Source: Saxidomus purpurata
Taxonomy: Eukaryota; Mollusca; Bivalvia; Venerida; Veneridae
Direction of reading: 5' to 3'
NCBI GenBank assembly: GCA_022818135.1
Contig: JAFMSR010000006.1
Span: forward strand, 38,958,038-39,022,037
Length of the DNA: 64,000 bases
The position numbers and the translations under genes were made by a program. Of the stretch, positions 36,701 to 48,500 are shown piece after piece; position 1 is the first letter of the stretch; every line of letters begins with the position of its first letter. The notes beneath the pieces are model-generated. The model was not told where the DNA came from and did no database searches. It worked only from the letters and a program-made list of their open reading frames with translations.

Positions 36701-36879
36701 CAGTCAAACCTGTGAACAAAGACCACTGTTGGGAAGCTTCAAATGTGGTCTTTGTTTGCAGATGGTCTTTATTCACAGGTGTGTCTACTATATATTAATA
36801 GTGCACGGTGAGTACCCTGTTGGTCTTTATTCGCAGGGTGGTCTCTATTGGGAGGTGGTCTTTAACACAGGTTTGACTG
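36701..36879. mobile_element. TA-flanked MITE (cagtcaaacctgtg type)
   Basis: The left end cagtcaaacctgtg and right end cacaggtttgactg are inverted repeats flanked by TA on both sides. The interior reiterates 'tggtctttattcgcagg'. Tc1/mariner-like by target site. A diverged left end of a similar element may lie at 61231-61260. Confidence 0.75.
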
Positions 36880-37289
36880 TATATCGTTAGTGTCTTATAA
36901 TGAAATATACCACATTATACCCCTTTTTCTGGTCATGACCTGGGAAATAGTTTGACTAAAAGCATTTACTTGATAATGACGACTGAATTTAATGGTTTTA
37001 AATTGTAAAAAAAAGCATTTTTCATTTCATAAAGATTTACAACTCATTGAACAGTAAAAGAGTAAAATTGCCAAAATATTTTCTTTAACGAAGATTTGCT
37101 ACTTTCATTTTAGACAATAGACAAATAAGAAAATATTTCTGAGTAGCCTATGACCTTTTAAAAGAACACACAAAAAAACGCAACAAATTTGTGTCAAAAT
37201 TATATATATAATAGTTGTATTTGATCTCTGTATTGAATTAAATTGACAAAAAATAATTATGAAACTTTAATTAATGTTTTCTGTTAGGC

Positions 37290-38690
37290 CACCTGACCAC
37301 GAAGTGTCCATAGTGTGCTTCTAGACTTTGCTTCAAACAACATCTTCTAAACCACTGGGCTATTTTAACAAAATGTCACAGGGATGTTCTTAACGTGAAG
37401 CTCTACAATTCTTTTAAACAATCTAAATCCATGCAGAACTCTGGTTGCTATGGCAACAAATAAGAAAAACTTTAAAATCTTCTTCTCTAAAACCTGAGAG
37501 CGAAGAGCTTAGATATTTGGTGTGTAGCATTGTCTCGTTGACATCTACCAAGAATGTTCAAATTATAACCCTCTCGGCAAAATTATTCTTATATGAAACC
37601 ACAACGCCCAGAGATTAGATATTTGGCATGGAGCATTGCCTAGTGGACCTCTCTCTCGACTGTTCAAATCATGATCATTGGGTCAAAATTGAACCAGTCC
37701 CGGGTTCACTTGGTTTTACATTGGCTTATACATCATGCAAAGTGAAAACTTCAAACAATTGTCTGAAACCACCAGGCCCAGAGCTTAGATAATTAGCATG
37801 TAGCATTGTGTAGTAGTCTTCTATCATGAGTGTTCAAATAATGACCTTAGGGTCACAATGGTCCCAGCACCTGTGGTCACTTGATTTTACATAGGGCTTA
37901 TATAGGTTAGTGGTCCTCTAACTCGATTTTTCAAATCATTAACCCTTAGGGCAAACTTGACCCCGCCCGGGGGTTGCTTCTCTGTATATAGGGTTATAAT
38001 AAACACTGTGACCATGGCGTGAAAGGCAATTGTACTTAGGAGAATGTAAAAGGGGCCATCGTCTTCTTTTCCAAAACCAAATGGCACGTGTCTTATTAGC
38101 TATTCTTGTAGAACGACACCAAGACTGTTCAAATAATTATTTATAAAAGAAATCTCCAAAACCACAAGGCATAGAGCTTAGATATTTACGGGGTATCATT
38201 TATTAATGGGCCTCTCTCAAGTTTGTTTAAAAAATGCCCCAGGGTCAAATTAACCCAACCCGGGTGGTCACTTGTTCAGGATTTTTTTTTAAAACAAAAG
38301 ACAAGGTCTCGAGCTTAGATAGTTACATGTATAGTATGTTGCATTGTCTGGTGGACCTCTACCAAGTTCCCTCAAATCTTGCATACAGTGTCAAAATTGA
38401 CCCTACCGTGGGGTCCGTTGTTTACATTCATTAATATAGGAGAACAATTTAACAATCGTCTTCTCCAAACCACAAGGCACAGAGCTTATATATTTGGTAT
38501 ATAGCATTGTCTAGTGGATATCAACCAAGTTTGTCCAAATCATATCCCTTGGATCAAAACTGACCACGTTCTTTGGGTCGCGTTATAATAAACACTTCAA
38601 AAATATTCTTGTTGTGACCATCGCGTGAAGGGCAATGGTGGTGAGATGAATGATAAAGGGACCATCGTTACCCCCTTGTTTCATCCTATG
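37290..38690. repeat. tandem-unit dispersed repeat (gagcttagatatttggcatgtagcattg)
   Basis: At least six diverged units carrying 'agagcttagatatttgg', 'agcattgtctagtggacctct' and 'gggtcaaaattgacc' at irregular 100-390-bp steps. Same family as 55981-57056. Short ORFs inside are chance. Confidence 0.8.
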
Positions 38691-39051
38691 AACGAATAAT
38701 GTAAATGTCTGGGTGTTCCCCGACGTAACTCGGTGGAACTCAAATGTAGTCCCTATTTATAACTAGCGCCATACATACATAAAAGCCATTCTATAGTTTA
38801 TGTTTGTTTCAATATGCAATCATCGAAAGGCACCTCTGCAGGTGATATCTTATTTATATAATTCATGTGCCAAACACATTGTCAAGTACAAAATGTAGAA
38901 TAAAAATGTATTTTACATGTTCTTGGAAAACAAACAGTAAATTAAAGTGAGTGTAACAATTTTAGAAACAGAAAATTATATAAAAGAAAAGGACTGGATA
39001 TGAATTTCTTGTCATAATGTATATTTTGGTTATAAAGTTAAAAAATGGAAT

Positions 39052-39127
39052 TTAAACAGTGGCGAAATTAACAAGAATTACCAGAATAACGAAGAAGAAA
39101 ACAACAATAAGTCCCGCCTTCACGCCA
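39052..39127 (-). pseudogene. relic helix exon of the Gly-Tyr/helix gene family
   Basis: On the minus strand tctttacac|TGGC corresponds to the functional nttacag|TGGC of locus 4, but the acceptor AG is AC. After a one-base frame change it reads GLIVVFFFVILVILVNF, then ATV and stop. No shared exon is found upstream. It looks like a dead copy of the helix exon at the right edge of the cluster. Confidence 0.5.
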
Positions 39128-39599
39128 GTGTAAAGACGTCAGGATGAACTTTATTTCCAAAAACATGGCATTTTCTTTTGCAGAAGAAAAAAATCTTTAA
39201 TACTAGCATGGAATTTCATCTCCCTCTCTCATAAAAAAATAATATAAAATACATATAACTACGAAGGTGTTCGTATTGTACAGAAAATTGCATTTTGCGA
39301 ACTTGCGTTTGATACAATGTATGACTAAATCTAAAGTATTAGCTAAAACGAAAACAAATGGGATATTCTTGTAGGACTAATGGTATGCCTACCTAAGTTC
39401 TACTCGAGAGGAAGGCCTTTGTTGTAAGCTGTGCTTGTACTGGCCTATTATAGGCACGTGTTCGCGATTAATTTTAGTAATCGTCCAGACTGAACATCCC
39501 TGGTCTGTTCTTCCTTTCTCCGTTAAGAGAACCTTTCCTTTACATTACATGTTTCAGCAGGGTGACCCAGGGGTCGTATTCCAGTAGCATATTAGTGAA

Positions 39600-40310
39600 T
39601 TATTTTTCCCCCATATAATAGGGGCAGGCATATTGTTTGGTCGAGTTGTCTCTCTGTCCGTCTGTCTGTCCGTCTGCCTGTTCGTATGTCTGTCTGTCCG
39701 TCCGTCACAAATCGTGTCCGCTCTATATCTCTTGAACCCTTTGAAGGATTTTAGAATAACTCACCACAAATATTCACCATATTGAGATGATGTGCAGAGC
39801 GCATGTTACAACCACATTGGTTCAAGGTCAAGGTTACAATTAGAGATCAAAGGTCATATGACTATTTTTCGTGTCCGCTCCATATCTCTTGAACCTCTTG
39901 AAGGATTTTAGAATAACTCACCACAAATATTCACCATATAGACACGATGTGCAGAGCGCATGTTATAACCACCTTGGTTCAAGGTCAAAGTGACAATTAG
40001 AGATCAAAGGTCACTTAATTTCGTGTCCGCTTCAGATCTCTTGAACCCCTTGAAGGATTTTAGAATAATTTACATCAAATTTCCAAAATATTAAACGATG
40101 TGCAGAGCGGATGTTACAACAACCTATGGTCAAGGTCAACAGGTCACTGTTACTAGAAACTGAAAAATGGTTTCCGCTCAATAACTCGACTAAGGTGTTA
40201 CCAATTGCAATGATACTTGGTGTGTAGGTAGCTTGCGTGGGGAGGAAGTTTGTAATTGAATTGCGGGTCACTAGGGTCAAGGTCAAGGTCACTATCGCTA
40301 AAATAGATAA
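39600..40310. repeat. tandem-unit repeat (gtgtccgctctatatctcttgaacc)
   Basis: Starts ccatataataggggcaggcatat, then (GTCC/GTCT)n, then three to four units of about 175 bp with 'atctcttgaaccncttgaaggattttagaata' and 'gatgtgcagagcgcatgtta'. Runs directly into the element at 40312. Confidence 0.75.
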
Positions 40311-40311
40311 A

Positions 40312-40508
40312 ACAAGAGCTGTCCCTCACAAGTGACGAATGCCCACGAAAGAGGTGTCTCACAGTCTGTGTCCTCTTGATGTGCTCAATAATTGTGCGAA
40401 GTTATTTTAAAATCCTTCAATACATGACAAAGTTACAGTCCAGGACGCACAGATAGACAGACGGACGGACGGACAGCGCGATTTTAATATGCCACCCTTC
40501 GGGGGCAT
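40312..40508. repeat. short copy of the acaagagctgtcc ... ggggcataaa element
   Basis: Same ends as 27159-28018 (acaagagctgtccctcacaa at left, cttcgggggcataaaa at right) with only one internal unit before the (GGAC)n tract. Confidence 0.75.
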
Positions 40509-40599
40509 AAAAAGATATTATGATTTAGTTTTTAAATTGTTTTAAAGCAAAAGATTTTCTAAAAAAGTATTGAATTATTTTAAGAAAAAAAAGTGTTTT

Positions 40600-40625
40600 T
40601 TTTTTGTGTGTGGGGGGGGGGGGGG
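40600..40625. repeat. poly-T/poly-G tract
   Basis: Run of T, then gtgtgt, then about 15 G. Low complexity. Confidence 0.8.
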
Positions 40626-41459
40626 GTAATTTACAACTTTTATTTAGTTTTTAAATAGTTTTAAGCCAAAAAAGTTGTTGTTTTTTAGGAGGGGGCGGTC
40701 GAGGTCATTGTTACTAAAGATAGATTTTTGTTTCATTTTAATATCCTGTTTCAGTAGTACAATCATTGACAAACTGCCATTGGGGGAGACATATGTTTTT
40801 TTTACAAAAACAACCATCTAGTTCTTAAATATTCTACCTTAATTCCAAAAGTTTGAATTATTAGATATCTCTCATAGGTCAATGTGTGTGTATTATTTTA
40901 TCATCATAATAAACTTTGTATGTTCATGGAAGATTTCATAACTTTTCAACATGCTGCAATGCATGCACATTCTTTTTTCGTCCCCGCCATTGTTTTGGGG
41001 TTGTCCATCTGTTTGTCTGTCCGTCGATCAGGAGTTATAACTAAGAAACGAATGGATATAATTTTAATCTCGTGAAACTTATATTAAGTATACAATAGCA
41101 TAATGCCGCGCAACTTTTGTTAAAATTAGCTTAGTATCTGCAGAGTTATTGTCCTTCAAATCGTTACGTTGCGTTATTCAAAAAGGTCCCAAATATTTAA
41201 TGGACGTTATTTTATGGCCATTATACGAAAACTTTCGGAAAGTTAATGATTCGTGCTTTTTAATGTTTTTTTTGGTTAGAATGCAGTAAATGTGGTGTAT
41301 TACTTATTATGATAACAGTTACAAATTAATTAATGCATTTAGTTTTTCCTGTGGATAGGTAGCACCTATAGTTATATTATTTTCTTATTTTATTCAATAT
41401 AAAAACATGAAAATTAATTTTTCTCTACAACTGGTGATCAAAATTTAATTGTATTTGGC

Positions 41460-41960
41460 TCAAGTAGTTTTGGTTTCTGAAACTAATAGTGCTGATTTTA
41501 CAATAATTGAGTTCTGTATGACTGTAAGATGCAGAAGATGCAGAAAAAGGATTAATCCTCAGAGATGAGGGTCCAAAGGACGGTTGCTTATTTTTTTCAA
41601 TTACTTCTTTTTTCTGAAAAGGCCTTTCAGAATTTGATTTGCACCAATAATCACCTTTGTATTCTCTAACAACAGCAAGAGATTTAGAAACTTGATTTTT
41701 GCAGAAATGATGGATGTAGTACTTTTCTAACACAATTATTCTATATATAAACTTAAGATTTTTTGTTGTTTGAAACTAGCAGTACTGATTTAATTTAACT
41801 TACAACAATTAAGTTCTTTGTGACTGTAACTTGAGGGAAAATGTTATTTCCTTGGAGATGAGGCCACAGTGGGGTGGTGAAATTTCAATAAGCTTTCTTT
41901 CTGAAACAGACAAACCAATACACTTTCCAGTTGTTCTTTTTAAGTGATTTGCTTCGTTTG
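41460..41960. repeat. diverged tandem duplication
   Basis: 41465-41650 and 41770-41925 share, by eye, 'tttctgaaactaatagtgctgattt / tttgaaactagcagtactgattt', 'gttctntgtgactgta' and 'gagatgaggncca' blocks in the same order. No gene seen. Confidence 0.5.
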
Positions 41961-42309
41961 CCAAGGAACCGTTTTAGAGTATAAATCCTGGTTTAATGGC
42001 GGATACTAGTAAATTCACTCAATTTGCTTGTTTAAATTGTATTCTTAAGGAAATTGTTAATTTGAAGGAAAATCTGAAGATTTGACTTACACTGCTACTG
42101 AAATATGGCACCAGGACTTTTTCATTATTGAACACATCCTACGCTGAAAATAGCTATATTGATTTCAGATATTTTTCATATAGACAACAGTAAAAAACTA
42201 TATATTATAGGACTCAACCCTATATAAAGAGGAAATATATTTAGTACATTATAACCATAAGCGTGAGTTCAGAATAAGCGCCTGCTCGCATAGAGGAACA
42301 CTTGGCAAG

Positions 42310-42567
42310 ATGGCGTCCGCCGCACTGAACGATGAAATACAATATGTTTCTTACTACAATATTCGACATATATTGCTTCATGGTTATGTGGCACCATTTG
42401 TTGCTTTGTATGCTATTTGGTTCTACAACTGGACAATTGTTTATGGCACCGAGGAATACTTTGAAGCCGGATTGATCGTTTTAGCTGCTATCGGCGTGAT
42501 ACAGATTTTGGCATCACTTTTTTGCTTGTGGTCTGTTGATGTGAGGTGCATATTCACTTGTTCTAAA
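42310..42567 (+). CDS. ATP13A1: ATP13A1 exon 1
   Basis: Residues 1-86, phase 0 end at gtaagt. ATG in the context caagATGGCG. Two hydrophobic segments ([20 protein letters not shown] and [21 protein letters not shown] minus its last residue), then VRCIFTCSK, matching the P5A N-terminus. Confidence 0.95.
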
Positions 42568-45500
42568 GTAAGTCGTTGGTGACAATTTTATCCAATGTGA
42601 GCATAAATGTTGGTCTGAATGTTTGCTTTGTGAATCAAGTCAAAACTCTGTGTCTCCTAGTGGCAGATTGCCAAGGCCTGTTAGTCTCAATAATTCGAAC
42701 TAGAGCACACTCGCATAAACTTCGGACTGCCCTCCCACCACCATGATCTGCCCCTGCAAAATCTGTTATAACACTGTAAACTCTTACAAAAATGCAGCCC
42801 CCATGTGACAGCACACCATGTGCTCGGAAACGCTTAATTCCGCATATTTGTATGCATACTTTTCCCAAAAGGACGCTTAAAAAATCCGACAATGATGCAT
42901 ACAACATCATGAAACACGTGCCCCAGATTCATGACAATATACAAGACCAATTTGACAGCTGATGAAAGGTAAATTTTTATAGTTTCGCGCGTAAAACCAG
43001 TAAACACGCTTGGTGTTTTCCAATACTTGATTGACAGGTGTCGTGTGTAATTGTGTTTATGTAGACATGCGACAATGTATACATTGCATTAACTGTTCAT
43101 TTTTAATTTTTTTATGCATTTGTAAAGGAAATGCCAATTATTTTAATTGTGATAATAGGATTAAATCATTTTGCCAGTTAGTTGCGTGTGTGCAGAGGAG
43201 TGACCGAAAATTAGCATGTTTGCACATTGATAACCTTTGTTTTTCGGAACCGTTAAAATTTAAAAAGACATAATCATTGCTCAATTTTTAATATTGTTTC
43301 AACAATGGAATCATTTTGGGATATATACGATCTGCGTTTGAGCATTTACACAGTTTCAAAAAACCTCTTAGACTAGCCTAACTAATTGTGCGCCAGGGCT
43401 TTTTGCTATATACGACGGCCGCCTTTCGTAAAGACAGACATCTATGTAATATCAGTTTGCAAAATCGGTCGGTCTTATAGTCAAAATATAGGTTATTTCT
43501 TAGACTAGATCAAATAACTTTGGACAAAGGGGGCATAAAAGGAAATGCTTGAAACGTTCTGAAAGTATAAGTTGGCTGAAAGAAGATGAAATGTATGGAA
43601 CTGATTCTTGGTATGGGACATTTCCTTGGATTGAAGAAGTGACTCATAATGATAGTATAGCAATCTGTTTGTGGTGTAAAGAGTCAAAACGCACGAGTGC
43701 TTATTAAGCATAAGAGTAATGAATCAGATTACTAAATTAAGCACTTTCATTTTGCTATAAAATATCAATATTTCGACTCTGATACACTGGCACTTTGTTA
43801 TAGCTTGTTTTGTATATATTTTGCATATTTTCATATATGAAAACAATACAGTTAAAAAAAAACCACACTTTTCCTTGTGTTATCCCAGGTAATCTATTTA
43901 TATCATACCATTGCAATACCGTTATACATTCATGTAGAAGCCAGTCTTTGGTTTGGGTCAGCGCGCTGTACTTTAAAACATGGGACTCCAACATTTTTAG
44001 ATGGGACTCGTATTTTTTCTGACGTAGGAGTCCTGGACTCCTGCTTTCAAAATCCTACAGAGAACCCTGGCCATGCTCACTGATGATGTAAGGTTGCTGG
44101 GACCGGTGTAATGAAAGTGCTCCTCACATACAAGTTAAGAGACATTTTGCCATATTTGTGAGGATTCTCATTGTTTATGCTTGAAATCTTTGAAGTCTAG
44201 CATGTCTAGACAACATTTTAGCTCTGACACCATGTCGGCAGTGTTGCATCGAGGCTGAGTAACCTTTTAAAGTCTCCTGGTGTTTAGAAATAGACTAAAA
44301 TAATGTGACATCACATAATTATCCATGGGTTGATTATTACAGACATCTCAGCCAGATGATGCATCCTGGGTGAAAGTGGTGCCAACACCAAACAATGGAT
44401 TCACAGAACTTGTCAGACTCCATAAAACACAGGTAAATTTATTTCACTTACATCTGCTTCCCTGTTGTTTTTATTTTTGAAATCAAAATTGTTTTGGCAC
44501 AAAAATGGTAGCATGTCCTTAACTCCCATTTTTAGTCAGGTTACAAGTTTTTTTCATTAAAATGTTTCAAGCTTTAAAAGTTGTCTGACACTTCAACTAG
44601 TAATGCAAGGCAATTTGCTTTTTAGAATCAGGGTTCACGCTGTTGATTGCCAATGACACCAAATGCGACAACACTTATATTCTGGCGCTTAAATCTTTCA
44701 GTTGGTGAATTTTAGTGGCGCCAACAAAATAATCTCGGCAAATTGCCGTGTCAATAAAAAATCAATCGTCGTCTATTGGCTTTTCTAACGCAGTTATTGA
44801 CGTAACGTCGTTTCTGATTCATGCTATCATTTAAATTTGCGACTATTAAATCAGCGTGATATATAGTCACAAGATTCATAGCGTTTAATTATCGCATTTA
44901 AACATATTATGCATTAGAAAAGGGTTAACTATTTTATACTTTTGATATTTGCCATTCTATGGATTAACTAAGTTTTAACACCCGCTGTGAAAGTTTACCG
45001 AATATGGATAAATTTGTCACATTCTCACAACAGGTCTAAGGCCAATACCAGAAACTGCCAACTCTCGTATTGTGAAGTTTATTACGAGATGCATGTTAAA
45101 ATTGTTTCATGCTGTTATGATTATGTTTTATATCATAAGAAAATGCAAGTTGACTTCTTCATTTTGCAAGTTAAAACTTTTGCTACTTGCAAAAATATTC
45201 AAGTAGAAAATATTGCTAAATTCGACCTGTTACCTCTGACTGTATATTACATTGTTTGTAACACAGATTTAATTGACCATTGCTTGGTTTTGATACAGCT
45301 CTTTGTTTATTAACTCTATGCCCTTGTGCATCAAAACTCAATTTATGTATACGCGTTTTTCCGATAATCACATGTCATTACAGATTCATATTTTTTAATA
45401 AACTAATACATGTAGAATAATATTAAACTTTGAATTTGACATTCTATAATTCTAAGTCACGCACAGACATAATGTCAATGGCCGGTATCGTTTTGGTCAA

Positions 45501-48500
45501 TATTTAAGGTACAACTATAAAATCCAAAGTATTCCAAATGGTCATTAAACAGGATTTACTCATTACACATCCACTACCAAAACTTAAAGGGGAATGTTTC
45601 CTTTCTGCAGGGTGTTCTGTCTGAGTATTCTGTAGGCTTTGAAGACTAGTGGCTCCAAATTTGGAGCCATTGGCGAAAACCTTTTCTGATTGGCGAATTG
45701 GTTGGCGCAAACTAAAATTGACCCAGAGGAAACCCTGAGAGTGATAAATTTATACTAGAGTCCAAATCTAACCTGACTGATAAATTTGTGGTGGTGCAAT
45801 GGTAGTGTGTTCACTTCAGGATCAGAAGGTCCTTGGTTTATTCCCTACCAGTACTAAGGTGGTTGTGTCCTTGGGCAAGACAGGATATTTCCACATTGCC
45901 TATCTTTCTTTGAGTTTGATTTCATCTGGAATGAGTCTCAAGAGCGATTAAATTGTAAGAACTTGTTTCACTATCAAAAATAAATAAATCAATATAAATT
46001 TACTGGATAAATTTTCTAATTTCTATTTAATATCAATTCATTGTTTTACAGGAGAATGGTGATGAGAGTATCTGGTTTAATTTTCAAAAAACAAAGTATC
46101 TGTATGAGAGGGACAAGAAACAGTTTGTTCCCCTTAGTTTCCCAGTGTCCGAGACAATTCAGACATATCTTGAGAGTAAGGGCTTACAGGAAGAGCACGA
46201 TATCAAACATGCGGAGAATACGTTTGGTAAAAACTTGTAAGTTTTGATGTTTGTCTTTTTACTTACAACTAGATTTTCAAATTGGCAAAGTGGGAATTTT
46301 GCATTTTAAATAGCCAATATTACAGGGGTGGGAATCTTCAGTGGAAACACGGTTTTCAACTGATTTAACTGATTTTAAGGCTGCCGGGGTCAATTTTTAG
46401 TTCAACGTAAATCTAAGAAGAAATTTTCGGGCAGGGGTGGGGGATAGGCTGGTCTGAATGGCGTTTTTCTGCGGTGTTAGCTGAAATTTGAGACCACAGA
46501 CATTTATGAACGCCCGGAAATTAAGAGACACCAAGCTGTAATATTATTGCCCAAGTTACAGTATTATAATTATCGTGTATTTATTCCTTACAGAATGGCA
46601 ATGGATATACCAAGATTTACAGAGCTGTTTCAGGAGCGAGCCACTGCTCCGTTCTTTGTGTTCCAGGTGTTCTGTGTTGGTCTCTGGTGCCTGGATGAGT
46701 ACTGGTACTACAGTGTATTCACCTTGTTCATGCTTGTGGCATTCGAGGCAACACTTGTACAGCAGCAACTACGTAACATGGCAGAGATTAGGAAAATGGG
46801 CAATAAACCGTATCTTATAAATGTGAGAATCTGTTTATGTAAACCTTTATTCTGTTATATTTTATTTAATGGACTTGTCAGACCCATTAGAGAGAAGGCA
46901 GATTCTTACAGAAGCTGAAAGTCAAGTACTGGCGCTTCCAAAGAAACATTGTTAGGAAAACTTTCTGCCTGTAAATAACAAAAAAATACCATTAAAATAG
47001 GCTTATCCGAATATTTGCAATTTGGAAACTTGTGTTGACTGTTAGTTCTTGTTAAGGTTCCATTGTTTGTTGGTGCAGTTGATTTTGATACAAGAAAATT
47101 ACATTTGGGTGAATGTTTTGCAGGTTTACAGAAACCGAAAATGGCGTCCTATTTTAATGACAGAGTTGGTTCCCGGGGATATTGTCTCAGTAGGTATGGT
47201 CAGCTGATATATTTCATTCTGTAAGAAATTGCTAGAATTTGAGGTGAATTGATGCAAAAGCCTAGTGGAAAATGCAGAAGAGAATATATGTCTATTTCGT
47301 AATTTTGATATTTGCTGAAATCACTGAACTGTTACCTTATTCTAACGCATATTGCTCTAAAGTACATCGATTTTGCGACTGTATATACCTTATCTAACCC
47401 CTGTAAATTCAAATTACGTATCCATCCAGAATCTATGTTACAGTAAGTAATGAAAGATTTGATTTGATCCTTCTCTTGTCTGCCCAAAGTAAGTAAATAT
47501 GAAGTAACTTTGACTTTCTAGTGATACAGACAGTACTCTTTAGTCTGAAAAGTAAAAAACTTTTATGTTATGGGTAGAAGAAATTATCAGGGGTTAAACA
47601 TTGTTAAGAGAACTTTTTCTTCTAAACATGGTATTCTGTGGAAGCAAACTGAAATGGCGGACTTTAACACAATTCCAAAAAAGAAGGCAAAAAGCGTTAT
47701 ATGGGCTCATTTTTGGGTTAAATGCAAAAAAGAAACGAAATGTTATATCATGCTGTGTTACTTTTGTTGAAAAATAAAGTGTTTACAAATACCTAGAATC
47801 TTTACAATGAATCCTAAAGGTGAATATAGATTCTGCAATATATCGTGATACGTATTGCAATACACCATGGCCGTATTGCGATATATCGTGATACGCCCAA
47901 GGCGTATCGTGACACCCCTAGTATCCAAGGACTATAGGAAATTTTAGATGACATGACATCAAACTTTACAGCAGCTGCACTAGATTTATATTATGATGTA
48001 GAATTTTAGAAAACTTACACTTTAGATTCTATTGTTGTACATATAGTTAGGATGAATACTGTTGTTTTATGCAGGACGTTCCCAGGAAGACAGACTGATA
48101 CCATGTGATCTACTCTTGTTGAGGGGTCCATGTATTGTTGATGAATCCATGCTTACTGGAGAATCTGTACCAGTTATGAAGGTAAACATTAAAACTCTGC
48201 TTTTCCCTATATTTCTGGAATGGGTTTGTGCATCTCTCAGTTTGGGTCGTACTACTTTGTGTTTATAGGGGTGCTCAATGGAATTTTACCAACTTTATAC
48301 TGAGCAGTATTGAAAATGATCATACTGGACAATTGTGCAGACTAAAGGTTATCTGTACAGATTTGCATGGTAAAATATCTAACATATGGACAAGCTGCTT
48401 TGATCCTATTCAACTTTTGTCTTTAAATCAGAATTCTGATACTTGAGTGAAAATTTGAACCAGAATTTAGGGATCATTTTAAGCCTAACGAATGAAAACT

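Noticed and set aside
47830..47925. Palindromic atatatcgtgatacg words with a tatcgtgacaccccta end
   Set aside because: Resembles one end of a hAT-type repeat, but I could not find the other end or a target duplication.
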